Positions 51,129 to 60,278 of a DNA stretch of 64,000 nucleotides are shown one piece after another. Source of the DNA: Natronobacterium texcoconense (GTDB lineage Archaea; Halobacteriota; Halobacteria; Halobacteriales; Natrialbaceae); contig NZ_FNLC01000001.1 of NCBI RefSeq assembly GCF_900104065.1, forward strand, positions 186,001 to 250,000, given 5' to 3'. The notes under the pieces are model-generated. The model was not told the DNA's origin. It did no database searches and worked only from the letters and a program-made list of their open reading frames with translations. Each line of letters starts with the position of its first letter. Position 1 is the first letter of the stretch. Position numbers and translations under genes: made by a program.

Positions 51129-51210
51129 ATACGGATTGCTGTAACGATTTACCGGTGCAACCGCTGCCCGGGTCGCGGTTGCGCCGGAAATGACTTACAG
51201 TAAACTGTAT
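51129..51210. repeat. PE-A palindromic element, copy 3
   Basis: An 82-bp element close to copy 1: outer arms ATACGGATTGCTGTAA and, from the right on the other strand, ATACAGTTTACTGTAA; inner arms CCGGTGCAACCGC and CCGGCGCAACCGC (12 of 13). It lies between two tandem paralogues, and its right-end base is the last base of the TGA stop of the gene at 51210-52226. Confidence 0.88.
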
Positions 51211-52226
51211 CAACCCAGGTCCTCGTCTCGCTCCGACTCGCGCAGAATGAACGGCCCCATCGCCAGCGTCCGCTTGGCGACGGTCGCGATCCGGAGGATG
51301 TACGTGATGAAGATGACGAACGGCGAGATGCCGATCACGAACCCCAGGCTCGTGAGCCAGACCAGATTGTCGACCCCGAGCGTCGTCCCCGGCAACGCGT
51401 TCCCGTCGACGTACATGATCATGATCCCCATCACGGTCAGCGCAGGGACCGAGATGTACAGCAGCGCCCGCGAAAGGTTGATTAGCTCCCACTGGAAGTA
51501 CAGCGTCTTGAAGTGCTCGCGGGCCGGGCCGAACAGCTTCAGCGTGTCGATCATGTGGTTTATCTTCTCGTTTGCCTCGTCAGACAGCGACTCCTCGTGG
51601 TCTGCTTGGATCTTTCGGGCGTCGTATATCTTCCGCGAGTAGTTGAAGTTCAGGGCGTTCCAGATAACCTCGAACGTCCCGAACTGGGCGTCTTCGAGGT
51701 CTTCTTTGACGCTCTCTGCGTTGCCCGTCGCGTCCTCGACGTAGTCGCTGATCTTCGCTTTCAGTTCCTCGTCGCGTTCGTCCTCCATCTCCGACTCGAG
51801 TTCGTTCGCCCGCTCGTGGACGCCATCGACGAGTTCGTAGAGGAAGGCAGCGGGCTCTGGTGGACTCGCGTCCTCGTCGATCGTGTTTTCGACGTCCTGG
51901 CGGAACTCCATCGCGTCCTTCATCCGGTCGCGTTGCTGGCCAACGGCACCGAGTTCCTGGGAGAGCACCAGCTGGTTGATCGTGACGACGATCGAGGTCC
52001 CAGTGATGATCGCGCCGATGAACGACGAGAAGAGAAACTCGATGCCATCCTGGTTCTCGACGATGAACCGCAACGGCGTCAGCCCGATCTGGCTGGTCGC
52101 CACGAGAACGACGAACACGATCGCCAGGATCGCGCCGGTGAACGCCCATCGGTTCAACTGGAGCAAGACCCACAGCCGTACCCCACCGAGACGCTCCTGT
52201 TCCTCGTTCGACTCCGAGTCACTCAT
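51210..52226 (-). CDS. Four-helix membrane protein, paralogue 2 of the cluster
   Basis: A 338-residue close relative of the preceding gene: TGTSIVVTINQLVLSQELGAVGQQR, PPEPAAFLYELVDGV, HFKTLYFQWELINLSRALLY and a KRTLAMGPFILRE ending. Helices at about 24-45, 62-87, 245-268 and 278-308. The open frame continues upstream to 52454; the ATG at 52226 has TATTTTAC about 29-36 bp upstream. The C-terminus is two residues shorter than in paralogue 1 and stops in the PE-A element. Confidence 0.75.
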   Translation of the reverse strand: MSDSESNEEQERLGGVRLWVLLQLNRWAFTGAILAIVFVVLVATSQIGLTPLRFIVENQDGIEFLFSSFIGAIITGTSIVVTINQLVLSQELGAVGQQRDRMKDAMEFRQDVENTIDEDASPPEPAAFLYELVDGVHERANELESEMEDERDEELKAKISDYVEDATGNAESVKEDLEDAQFGTFEVIWNALNFNYSRKIYDARKIQADHEESLSDEANEKINHMIDTLKLFGPAREHFKTLYFQWELINLSRALLYISVPALTVMGIMIMYVDGNALPGTTLGVDNLVWLTSLGFVIGISPFVIFITYILRIATVAKRTLAMGPFILRESERDEDLG

Positions 52227-52424
52227 CGACTGTCCGAACGAACGATATCGGCGAGTAAAATACCCGGCCCGGGAGGTGACGGGCCCGGAGACGAGACCGA
52301 ACGGGAGAATCACGACCGCGACGTCGTAACTCGAGCCTACGATCGTAACGATACCGAACGACCCTCTCGAAACAGTGACTGTCCACGCAGCCTTTTGCCG
52401 GGCGTCGTCGTACGTCGTCGCATC

Positions 52425-52997
52425 ATGAGTAACGTGGACAGTCCAACCGAGCACGGGTTCGGCGGCACTGGAAACTGGCTTCTCGGTGGTGCGCTCGGCG
52501 GCGTCGTCGGATCGTTACTGTTCGGCGTAGTGCTGTGGTTCGTGGATTCGGCGATCATCACCGAGGCGATTCCCGCGATATACGGAGTCGAACCGATCGG
52601 GACTGCCGGCTGGATCTTTCATCTCGTTCACGGACTCGTTCTCGGGATCGTCTTCGGGATTATCGTCAGCCGAAACCTGATCCTCGGAACGTTGATGGCC
52701 GACGTCGAAACCGGCTTCATCGCTGCGATGGGGCCCGGCGTCCGGTTCGCGCTCGCCGGCATGGTCTACGGGCTCGCAGTGTGGGCGATACTCCCGTTGC
52801 TCGTGTTGCCGATCTGGATGTCGATCGGCGGAATCGAGGATCCCGGATTCCCGATGCTCGCGTTCGAGACGCTCGTGGGCCACCTCCTCTACGGCCTGTT
52901 GCTCGGTGCGCTGTTTTCGGTGTTCGTGGAGTCGTCACAGAAAGCCGAGGAAGCGGAGGCACCGTTCGAGGAGGCGACGGACACTCCACAGGAGTAG
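52425..52997 (+). CDS. Haloarchaeal membrane protein, function unknown
   Basis: A 190-residue protein with four hydrophobic segments (about 18-40, 58-80, 103-130 and 145-168), Gly-rich (GGALGGVVGSLLFGVVLW) and ending in an acidic tail. FHLVHGLVLGIVFGIIVSRN and MVYGLAVWAILPLLVLPIW are distinctive. I do not know the family. It stands between two members of the four-helix family in opposite orientation. Confidence 0.65.
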   Translation: MSNVDSPTEHGFGGTGNWLLGGALGGVVGSLLFGVVLWFVDSAIITEAIPAIYGVEPIGTAGWIFHLVHGLVLGIVFGIIVSRNLILGTLMADVETGFIAAMGPGVRFALAGMVYGLAVWAILPLLVLPIWMSIGGIEDPGFPMLAFETLVGHLLYGLLLGALFSVFVESSQKAEEAEAPFEEATDTPQE

Positions 52998-53040
52998 TCA
53001 CCGATCGGGCAGTCACAGTCCAGCGACGAGCGACTCCCGT

Positions 53041-54111
53041 TCAGTCCGCGGTCTCGCTTCCCCGTTCGCCGCCGTAGGAGACCTCGAACGGCCCCTCGTC
53101 GGGATCCTTCTGGGGCAACATCGGGCCGACGGACGCGGTCCGACGGGTCACGGTTGCGGTCCGTAGGATGTACGACGTCAACAGCGCAAGCGGCGAGACG
53201 ACGACCGCGATGAGGGCACTGACCACGTACGGGAGGTAGGCGATGCTGATGCTCGCACCGCCCAGATCCGCATAGAGGAATCCGATGAGCATCGCCGACA
53301 GGACCGCGGGCACCCCACAGTACAGCGTCAACTGCGAGAACCGGGTCAACTCACGCTGGAGGTACGTCGTCTTGAAATGTTCACGAGCAACGTTGAACAA
53401 CTCGAGGACGTCGATCAGGTCGTCGAACGCCTCGAGCGTGTCCTCGGAGAGATCGTCGTCGTACTTCCCGTGGAGATGTTTGGCGGCGTACAGCTGCCAG
53501 GCGTCGTTGTAGCCGATCGCGGCTGAGACGGCACGGAAGGTGCCGAACTTCGTGTGTTCCAGGGTGTCGTCGATTCGTTCGGCACTCTCTATCACGGTAT
53601 TCGTGTACCGGGTCACCTGCGTCCGAATCTCGTCGCTCGGGTGTTCTCCTGCTTCGGCAGCCAGCGTCTCAGCACGACTGCTAATGGTCTCGACGAGCAA
53701 CTCGAGCAATCGCGTGGGGGAGGCTGGACTCGCTGGAACCATGGCTGCGTCCGCGGCGTCCTCGCGAAACTCCATGACTCCCTCGAGCTGGTTCTCGGAC
53801 TCGCCGGCGGCGGCGAACTCCCGGGAGAGGATGAGCTGGTTGATCGAGACGACGAGCGTGACCAGTGAGAACGTGCCGGCGATCATCCCGCCGGCGAGCC
53901 GGGTGATCGAGTCGTCGTTGACGAAGGAGATGACGCCGAGTTCGCCCAGGAGGAGAAATCCGACGAAGACACCGATCGAGATGATCGCTGTGAGAAACAG
54001 CCGGTCGACTTCGACTAACACCCACTCCCGGAACCGGGTCCACGAGTTCGTCCGCTTCCCGATGTCGGTCCCGAAGGAATCGAGCGTCTCGTCAGTGTCG
54101 GACGACCCCAT
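53041..54111 (-). CDS. Four-helix membrane protein, paralogue 3 of the cluster
   Basis: A 356-residue member, more diverged: FSLVTLVVSINQLILSREFAAAGES, SPTRLLELL, then HFKTTYLQRELTRFSQLTLYCGVPAVLS before helix three, and TATVTRRTASVGPML at the end. Helices at about 38-60, 72-98, 265-285 and 295-320. The frame is open upstream to 54588, but family similarity begins at the ATG at 54111. Function unknown. Confidence 0.72.
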   Translation of the reverse strand: MGSSDTDETLDSFGTDIGKRTNSWTRFREWVLVEVDRLFLTAIISIGVFVGFLLLGELGVISFVNDDSITRLAGGMIAGTFSLVTLVVSINQLILSREFAAAGESENQLEGVMEFREDAADAAMVPASPASPTRLLELLVETISSRAETLAAEAGEHPSDEIRTQVTRYTNTVIESAERIDDTLEHTKFGTFRAVSAAIGYNDAWQLYAAKHLHGKYDDDLSEDTLEAFDDLIDVLELFNVAREHFKTTYLQRELTRFSQLTLYCGVPAVLSAMLIGFLYADLGGASISIAYLPYVVSALIAVVVSPLALLTSYILRTATVTRRTASVGPMLPQKDPDEGPFEVSYGGERGSETAD

Positions 54112-54333
54112 AGCTCTCTCGTTCACCGCTCCCGACAATAAGGCCCCGCGTTGCACACCACGGTCGAATTCTCGTCCTGAGAGCGAGCTGCGCGCAATCG
54201 ACCGACCGCACACTGCAGGGCCCATACTGAAAGGTATCCGCCCCGTCCGACCGTGCATGCCAGCGCCGACGCCTCCGGCCCTGTGTGCACGCACGATCGA
54301 TCGTGGCGAACGCTCTCCCGGCCGGCAACGACG

Positions 54334-54840
54334 ATGACCCGACACGACTCGCGAAGCCGTCGCCGCCTTCTCGTCGCCTTCGGTACGGGGAGTGCCGTCG
54401 CGCTCGGCGGCTGTCTTGGCGACGAGAGCAGCATCGGCGGCGACGCTCCGGCTTACGAAGACGGCGTGATCGAGGACGTCGACGGCGAGGAACGGTCGGC
54501 CGAAGAGATGTCGGCAGCCGAGGCCGTCGCCGAGACCGAGACCAACGAGAGCGTCACACCGCTCGATGGCCTCTCGTTGCGCGATCACGAGTTCGTCCTC
54601 GAGGACGACTTCAGGGGATCGACCGTACAGGGGACCGTCGAAAACACCGGCGACGGCCGCATCCAGCTCGTCGAGGTCAGGGTTCGCGTCTACGACGACG
54701 AGGGGGCCCAGCTCGGCCGCTATCTCGCCTCCACCGGCGACCTCGACGGGGGCAGGGTCTGGGAGTTCGAGGTCGTCGTGCTCGAGTCGCCAGACGACGT
54801 CGCCGACTACGACGTGGCGGTACTCGGGACGCCGACGTGA
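54334..54840 (+). CDS. Tat lipoprotein with FxLYD-like domain
   Basis: A 168-residue lipoprotein: twin-arginine signal (S-R-R-R-L-L-V-A-F), lipobox A-L-G-G-C (Cys27), an acidic spacer (about 28-75), and a beta-sandwich domain (about 80-168) with VQGTVENTGDGRIQLVEVRVRVYDDEG and WEFEVVVLE, as in FxLYD domains. It is probably a surface protein of unknown role. The frame is open from 54253, but the signal peptide fixes the ATG at 54334. Confidence 0.72.
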   Translation: MTRHDSRSRRRLLVAFGTGSAVALGGCLGDESSIGGDAPAYEDGVIEDVDGEERSAEEMSAAEAVAETETNESVTPLDGLSLRDHEFVLEDDFRGSTVQGTVENTGDGRIQLVEVRVRVYDDEGAQLGRYLASTGDLDGGRVWEFEVVVLESPDDVADYDVAVLGTPT

Positions 54841-54895
54841 GGACGTCGCCGGAGGAGACGGCTACGTGTTGACTGGCGTCGCCAGTCAGTGGCTA

Positions 54896-55255
54896 CTACT
54901 CGACGAGGACTACGGAGAGATAGACGTTCCAGGCCGTAACCGCGCCCCCGAGTAGCACGAGTCCGATCGGGACGCCGATCCGATAGTCGGATGGCGTAAT
55001 TCGGTACAGTCCGTAGAACAGGAGAAACGCCGCCATCTTCCAGGGAACGAGAATCCCGTGGCCGACGGAGGCCGTTACGTGAGCGGCGATCGGGTGGGCT
55101 TCGACGACCGGTGCCGTCGAGACGAAGTACAGTGTACTCGCGAGGTCGCCGATACCGTACGTGAGTACGGCGAGTATCCACAGTGAGTGGTGAACCGACG
55201 GCAGCGCAAGAGCCCAGTCGACGGTGGCCATTCCCGTCGTCTTCGACCAGTTCAT
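54896..55255 (-). CDS. Small membrane protein, function unknown
   Basis: A 119-residue protein with about three to four hydrophobic segments (25-50, 60-72, 76-88 and 95-117) and the motif YGIGDLASTLYFVSTAPVVEAHP. CATTTATCG lies about 19-27 bp upstream as TATA candidate. A second ATG lies eight codons in. Confidence 0.65.
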   Translation of the reverse strand: MNWSKTTGMATVDWALALPSVHHSLWILAVLTYGIGDLASTLYFVSTAPVVEAHPIAAHVTASVGHGILVPWKMAAFLLFYGLYRITPSDYRIGVPIGLVLLGGAVTAWNVYLSVVLVE

Positions 55256-55351
55256 TATCGATACGAGGGCGACTCGATAAATGAAAGCTATGGCAGAACT
55301 ATAGGTACAGGCCCTAATACGCTTGTTTTAACCGGTATGGTCGTGGTCGGA

Positions 55352-55435
55352 TATAGTAGCCACTGAAAGTCAGTGCGCACCCGATCGCACGACACCGGTG
55401 CGATCGGTGTGCAAACAGTTTCAGTTGTTACTATA
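55352..55435. repeat. PE-B palindromic element, copy 2
   Basis: An 84-bp element with arms TATAGTAGCCACTG and, on the other strand, TATAGTAACAACTG, identical to copy 1 in both arms; inner stem GATCGCAC/GTGCGATC. It lies between two divergent-to-convergent genes without entering either. Confidence 0.85.
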
Positions 55436-55447
55436 CCGATCTGACCG

Positions 55448-56005
55448 CTACCGATGGGCCTCTTCGAGAAATTTCCGGACTCGCTCATTGTATCGCTCGA
55501 GTTCCTCGATGGCGGCGTCGGGATACTCGCCCGATGGCGGGGAGAGTCCCGGCTGGTCGTCCGGATCCGGCCAGCCGACGACGATGCTTCCGACTGCACC
55601 CTCGTCTTCGTGAGTCGTACACGCGTAGTCGTAGACGCCTTCGCCGTCGAACTGGTGGTCGAACGACGCTTCTTCCCCGATCAGTTCGGCGCTCGTCCAG
55701 GGGTCGGCATCCTCCGGGATCCGTTGCTGGTTGCGGTAGGTGGCCGGATGGTAGGCAGTGACGTCGTGGCTGCCGCTCTCGACGACCCACTCGAGGATCC
55801 CGCCGTCGACGAGGTGGACGACGGGCGGATCGAGATGGGGGTCGCCCGGAATCCCGGACAGTTCGACCTCGACGTACGGCTCCGGATCTCCCAGTTCGGG
55901 ATCGTCTTCACCAGCTGGCGGATCGAGGCAGCCAGCGACCGCACCCGCCAGAAAGCCGCTGCTGGCTGCCAGTATCCGTCGACGCCTGACCCGTTGCCCG
56001 CCCAT
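55448..56005 (-). CDS. Halocyanin-like cupredoxin lipoprotein
   Basis: A 185-residue blue-copper-type protein: basic signal with R-R-R-R-I-L-A-A and lipobox A-V-A-G-C (Cys26), a spacer, and a cupredoxin domain (about 42-145). Copper ligands visible are His80 (GSHDVTAYHP), Cys129 and His132 (YACTTHEDEGAVG). The axial Met of halocyanins is replaced by Ala137. A C-terminal extension (146-185) contains a charged helix. It may carry electrons at a shifted potential, or bind copper in another way. Confidence 0.8.
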   Translation of the reverse strand: MGGQRVRRRRILAASSGFLAGAVAGCLDPPAGEDDPELGDPEPYVEVELSGIPGDPHLDPPVVHLVDGGILEWVVESGSHDVTAYHPATYRNQQRIPEDADPWTSAELIGEEASFDHQFDGEGVYDYACTTHEDEGAVGSIVVGWPDPDDQPGLSPPSGEYPDAAIEELERYNERVRKFLEEAHR

Positions 56006-56115
56006 AGCTGAGCGTTCGCGGCTGGCAGGAAAAAGAACGCGGTGGTTACGGAGTCAAACGAGGTCAACTGCAGCGTGAGTACTTTTGCCTGCAGACGACG
56101 TTAACTGGGGTAGGT

Positions 56116-56688
56116 TTGTTCGACTTCGATCACGATTTCGACGTCTCCGACCGCGAGCTGGACCTCAGAGACGAGTACAGCGCGACGGTCAACGTCTTTT
56201 TGCACTTTACGGTGCTCGGGCTGATCACCCTCGCGACGGGCCGTCCCTTCCTGTTTCCGAGCCTTGGCCCGTCGGCGTACCTGATGGCCACCGGCGAGAA
56301 GGCACGAGCCGAGGGTGCCTACCACGTTATCGGCGGCCACGCGGTCGCCGTCGTCGGGGGACTGATCGCGTACGCGCTCCTGGGGAACGAGGTCAGTGCG
56401 TACGTCGTCTTCGACCAGCCGGATCCCGCTTTCTCGATGGACCTCGTCTATCTCTCCGCGAGCGCGACGCTCGCGATGATGTTGACGACGACCACGATGC
56501 TGGTGACGAAGACGAATCACGCCGCCGCGTGTGCGACGACGCTGATCGTTGCACTCGGCCTGATGGGGGGACTCGAGGACGCAGCCATCATCGTGGGAGC
56601 CGTCGCCATCCTCTGGTACTTCCACGACCGCGTCATCTCGACGCTCGCCGAACGGTTCGGGTTCAAACCGCGAGACGCTCGCGAATAG
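56116..56688 (+). CDS. HPP family membrane protein
   Basis: A 190-residue membrane protein with four helices and the HPP signature RPFLFPSLGPSAYLMATG; GGHAVAVVGGLIAY and TKTNHAAACATTLIVALG follow. Some HPP proteins are linked to nitrite transport. The frame has no ATG before the first helix, so translation probably starts at the TTG at 56116; an AGTACTTTT box lies 32-42 bp upstream. Confidence 0.75.
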   Translation: MFDFDHDFDVSDRELDLRDEYSATVNVFLHFTVLGLITLATGRPFLFPSLGPSAYLMATGEKARAEGAYHVIGGHAVAVVGGLIAYALLGNEVSAYVVFDQPDPAFSMDLVYLSASATLAMMLTTTTMLVTKTNHAAACATTLIVALGLMGGLEDAAIIVGAVAILWYFHDRVISTLAERFGFKPRDARE

Positions 56689-56762
56689 GACCCTACTCGC
56701 TCAGTACCGTTCCAGGCGTCGACTGATGGGTCGAATCGATCCCCACCGCCGGATTCGCCCCA

Positions 56763-57119
56763 TCAGTTCGAGCCTGGACCGCCACTCAGTTCGTCGTCGA
56801 CACCTTCGTACACCGTCTCCGGTTCGACCGCGAGTTCGTACACCGGTCGCCCCTTCCCGGTCGGCGACGTTCGATCGGCGTCGGTCTCGTCGACCAGCCC
56901 CTCGTCCTCGAGCCGGTACAGTGACCGAATCACGTCCGCTTCGCTTACCGAGCCGACGACCCTCGACTCGTCGCTCACGATCTGCGTTTTGCATATCCGG
57001 CGGATTTTGGGCGTTTTGACCGGCGTCTCGCCCTCTCGATGCAGCTCGGTGACCCCCAGCAACACCACCTGCTCGAGCAGGGAAATCGAGTCGACCGCGG
57101 CTGATGATTCCGTAGCCAT
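56763..57119 (-). CDS. Winged-helix regulator
   Basis: A 118-residue protein with a winged-helix core: SISLLEQVVLLGVTELHREGETPVKTPKIRRIC, SEADVIRSLYRLEDEGLVDE and GKGRPVYELA. The frame is open to 57524, but only the last 118 codons look like protein. It lies 145 bp downstream of pspA on the same strand. Target unknown. Confidence 0.72.
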   Translation of the reverse strand: MATESSAAVDSISLLEQVVLLGVTELHREGETPVKTPKIRRICKTQIVSDESRVVGSVSEADVIRSLYRLEDEGLVDETDADRTSPTGKGRPVYELAVEPETVYEGVDDELSGGPGSN

Positions 57120-57264
57120 ATGTGTCGCTTCCACACGGTCAGTGGTAACAGTTACTCCTGCTGGAGCGGTTACGAACGCAGGGAGGCGTCGCTCGCCGAT
57201 CCATCTCAATTCAGCTAAAAGCCGCTCTCGTCGAACTCGCTTTCGCCGGAAATACAGTGGACGC

Positions 57265-58104
57265 TCAGTCTCGTTCTTCGTCCTGTAACTCCGCAAGTTC
57301 GGCTTCGATCTCCTCGTCGTTGACGTCGTCCTCGAGGTCCTCGAGTTCCGACTCGTCGACGTCGGCCGTCTCCTGTGGCTCGGGCTCCGGCTCGGCCTCA
57401 CCCTCGCCGTCGCCGACTTCGGACTTGAGCGTCTCGAGTTCGGCCTCGACGCCGCTGCCGGCGGATAGCTCCTCGAGTTCGCGGTCGATGTTGTCCTTGT
57501 CCGAGATGACGTCGTCGAAGGCACCGCTCTCGTGGAGTTCGTCCAGCGCGGCGGCGCGTGCCTCCATGTCTTCGGTCTTCTCCTCGGCGCGTTCGATCGC
57601 CCGGCCGACGTCCTCGAACTCCTCGCCCGTGGCCGTCATCGCTTCCGACACCGTGGAACTGGCTTCGGCGGCCTCGTAGCGGGCCTTCATCGTCTCTTTC
57701 TTCGTGCGGAACTCCTCGATTCTGGTCTGGAGTTCGTTTTTCTGCTCGATGAGCTGATCCTGCTGATTCTGGAGGTCCGCGATCTGACGCTCCAGATCCT
57801 CGATCTGGTTCATCTTCGTCTTCTTCTTCTCCAGTGCGCGCCGCGCCAGGTCCTCGCGGTCCTGCTGGACCGCAGTGCGAGCCTGCTCGTTGTGTTTCTC
57901 GACGTTGTCCTCGAGGCGGCGTTTCTGCATCTCGAGGCGTTTCTTCTGGGTCGTCAGGTCAGCGATACCACGTTTGACCTCCTGGAGCTGGTCGCGCATC
58001 TGCTCGTAGGAGTAATCCAGCGTCTCCGTCGGGTCCTCGGCCCGGTTGAGCAGCGAGTTGATCTTCGACCGGATGACGTAGGAGGTCCGAGAGAGGATGC
58101 CCAT
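57265..58104 (-). CDS. pspA: PspA/IM30 family membrane-stress protein
   Basis: A 279-residue ESCRT-III-like coiled-coil protein: MGILSRTSYVIRSKINSLLNRAEDPTETLDYSYEQM is the PspA N-terminus, followed by three long helices (about 25-190) and an acidic C-terminal tail (about 225-279). PspA/Vipp1 proteins bind and remodel stressed membranes. A GTTTTTAAGG box lies 23-32 bp upstream. The winged-helix gene follows. Confidence 0.9.
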   Translation of the reverse strand: MGILSRTSYVIRSKINSLLNRAEDPTETLDYSYEQMRDQLQEVKRGIADLTTQKKRLEMQKRRLEDNVEKHNEQARTAVQQDREDLARRALEKKKTKMNQIEDLERQIADLQNQQDQLIEQKNELQTRIEEFRTKKETMKARYEAAEASSTVSEAMTATGEEFEDVGRAIERAEEKTEDMEARAAALDELHESGAFDDVISDKDNIDRELEELSAGSGVEAELETLKSEVGDGEGEAEPEPEPQETADVDESELEDLEDDVNDEEIEAELAELQDEERD

Positions 58105-58272
58105 ACTCGTACGTATCGTTCGCCCGCCTTAAAAACATCACTTTGACGACAGACCTGACAGATCTGCCTCGAGGGAGTCCATAGGTGCCGTTCGGTGGAT
58201 GCTTTCCCGCGTCGACCACCGGTTTTCGGTCGAAACCCGGCGTTGATTAGCTCCCCACCGTAACGAACGCCC

Positions 58273-58881
58273 ATGGCAGACGTTCTGGTACCCGGCGGAC
58301 GCGACGTCCGCGCCACGCTCGAAGAACCCGGCGAGGCGACGGATGCGATCGTCGTCGCCTGTCCGCCCCACCCACAGCACGGCGGTTCGCGCACCGACGG
58401 TCGACTCGTCGCGGTCGGTGAGACGCTGACCGAGTCGGACGGTGTCGCCTGCCTCCGGTTCGACTACGGCCAGTGGGATCACGGCGACGGCGAACTGGCC
58501 GACGTCCGCAACGCCGTCCGCTGGGCGAGCGAGCGGTACGATCGCATCGGTCTCTTCGGGTATAGCTTCGGCGCGACGCTTGCGTTGATCGCCACGGCCG
58601 ACCTCGAGACGGTCGACGCCGTCTCCGCGCTGGCACCGACAGCTCGACTCGGAGACGACCTCGACGCACTCGAGGCGCTCGAGGCACTGTCGGTTTCCAC
58701 ACAGATACTGTACGGCGAACGCGACGACACCGTCGACTGGGAGCCGATCGTCGACCGCGCGACCGAGCGCGGCGACGACGTCGTAGCGATCCCGGGTGAT
58801 CACTTCTTCGTCGGCCAGAACGGGACGATCACCGACGCCGTCTCGGAGTTCTTCGCGTCGGCGCTGCTCGAGGCGGAGTAA
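58273..58881 (+). CDS. Alpha/beta hydrolase
   Basis: A 202-residue small alpha/beta hydrolase of the dienelactone-hydrolase-like type: CPPHPQHGGSRTDGRL near the N-terminus, nucleophile Ser in FGYSFGA (about 97), an Asp in YGERDDTVDW and a final His in GDHFF. The substrate is unknown. It is divergent from pspA (168 bp between starts). Confidence 0.82.
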   Translation: MADVLVPGGRDVRATLEEPGEATDAIVVACPPHPQHGGSRTDGRLVAVGETLTESDGVACLRFDYGQWDHGDGELADVRNAVRWASERYDRIGLFGYSFGATLALIATADLETVDAVSALAPTARLGDDLDALEALEALSVSTQILYGERDDTVDWEPIVDRATERGDDVVAIPGDHFFVGQNGTITDAVSEFFASALLEAE

Positions 58882-58907
58882 CGCAGAAAATCTATTCGAC
58901 CGATCCG

Positions 58908-59297
58908 CTACTGCTCTTGGAGCCACGAACGGGCGTCCTCACGATCGTCGAAGATGTGCGAGGTCGTGTTGTCGCCGACTTCGGCGACGAGTTCTTCGAC
59001 CGAGAGGTTCGCGACGACGCTTTCGGGCTGGACGATAGCGATGTTCTTCAGGGTGCTTTCGAACGCCCGTGGATGCCAGTCGTTCTGGGTCCACTCCTGA
59101 TCGGCCTGTCTGAGCGTTCCGAGATTTCGCAAGTCGGCGAGCCAGTTTGCGGCGTTCTTTTCCTCGACCAGCTCGAGACCCGCGTTCAACCCGTCGCGAT
59201 ACGCGTCCCCCTCAGCAAAGTTGTGCCAGTCCATGACGACTGTCTGCAAGGTCGTATCCCACTCGATCGTCAGTTCGTCTGATTCGTAGTATGCCAT
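58908..59297 (-). CDS. STAS/SEC14-like domain protein
   Basis: A 129-residue acidic protein: TTLQTVVMDWHNFAEGDAYRDGLNAGLELVEEKNAANWLADLRN, then DQEWTQNDWHPRAFESTLKNIAIVQPES and a final HIFDDREDARSWL. This is the pattern of small SpoIIAA-like STAS proteins found in many environmental bacteria and archaea, whose ligand is unknown. It is convergent with the hydrolase. Confidence 0.7.
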   Translation of the reverse strand: MAYYESDELTIEWDTTLQTVVMDWHNFAEGDAYRDGLNAGLELVEEKNAANWLADLRNLGTLRQADQEWTQNDWHPRAFESTLKNIAIVQPESVVANLSVEELVAEVGDNTTSHIFDDREDARSWLQEQ

Positions 59298-59442
59298 GAC
59301 CTGATCTGGTCAGGCTGTCTACATAAAAATTCTCGCCAAGCCAAGCGTGTCAAATACAATATTGGTAGAGAACGGTTCACACTCGGCGGACTCGAGCACC
59401 TCACCAGTATCCCTATGCCGTGACGGGCCCTATACCAGCAGC

Positions 59443-60201
59443 ATGGAATTAGTTGAAGACGACGTCGCAGTCATCACGGGCGCAGCATCCGGAATCGGAC
59501 GAACGACGGCACAGACGTTCGCCGAACACGGTGCGTCGGTCGTCGTCGCCGACGTGGACGAAGACGGCGGAACCGACACCGTCGAACGTATCGAGGAAAA
59601 CGGCGGTGAAGCGACGTTCGTGCAGACGGACGTCTCCGACCCCGAAGACGTCCAGGCGATGATCGAAACCGCCCTCGAGGAGTACGGCGGTATCGACGTC
59701 CTCTACAACAACGCCGCGATCGAGGGGCCGGTGTCCCGACTCCACGAGTACGACGACGAGGCCTTCGAGCAGGTCATCGACGTGAACCTGAAAGGTGTCT
59801 GGTACGGGATGAAATACGGCGTCGAGGCGATGCGAGCGGACGGCGGCGGGAAGATCATCAGCGCGTCCTCGATCGGCGGCGAAGTCGCGGTTCCCCAGTA
59901 CAGCGGCTACGGGGCAGCGAAAGCGGCCGTCAGCCACCTCACGAAGTACGTCGCTATCGAGTACGCCGACGAGGGAATCCGGGCGAACGCGATCGCTCCC
60001 GGCATCGTCCGCACCGAGATGATCGAGCGCGTGATCGAGGAAAACCCCGAGATGGAAGCGCAGTTCCGCGAGACCGAACCGATGCCCGGTCTCGCCGATC
60101 CCGAGGAGATCGCAAACGCCGTGCTCTTTCTCGGCTCCGACCTCTCCTCGCGCGTGACCGGCGTGACGCTGCCCGTCGAGGGCGGCTACCTCGCGCAGTA
60201 G
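59443..60201 (+). CDS. SDR family NAD(P)-dependent oxidoreductase
   Basis: A 252-residue classical SDR: TGAASGIG (12-19), Asp37 (NAD preference), NNAA (89-92), Ser142/143, Tyr156 and Lys160 (YGAAK), and GVTLPVEGGYLAQ at the C-terminus. The frame is open from 59347, but the ATG at 59443 starts at the first strand. It resembles glucose/3-oxoacyl-ACP type SDRs; the substrate is not defined. No operon partner. Confidence 0.87.
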   Translation: MELVEDDVAVITGAASGIGRTTAQTFAEHGASVVVADVDEDGGTDTVERIEENGGEATFVQTDVSDPEDVQAMIETALEEYGGIDVLYNNAAIEGPVSRLHEYDDEAFEQVIDVNLKGVWYGMKYGVEAMRADGGGKIISASSIGGEVAVPQYSGYGAAKAAVSHLTKYVAIEYADEGIRANAIAPGIVRTEMIERVIEENPEMEAQFRETEPMPGLADPEEIANAVLFLGSDLSSRVTGVTLPVEGGYLAQ

Positions 60202-60278
60202 CGTCACCGTCCCTTTTCCGACCGGACGGTCACACGTTCGCCTCGAGATTTATTGTATCGACAACAGGTGTGTTCGAT

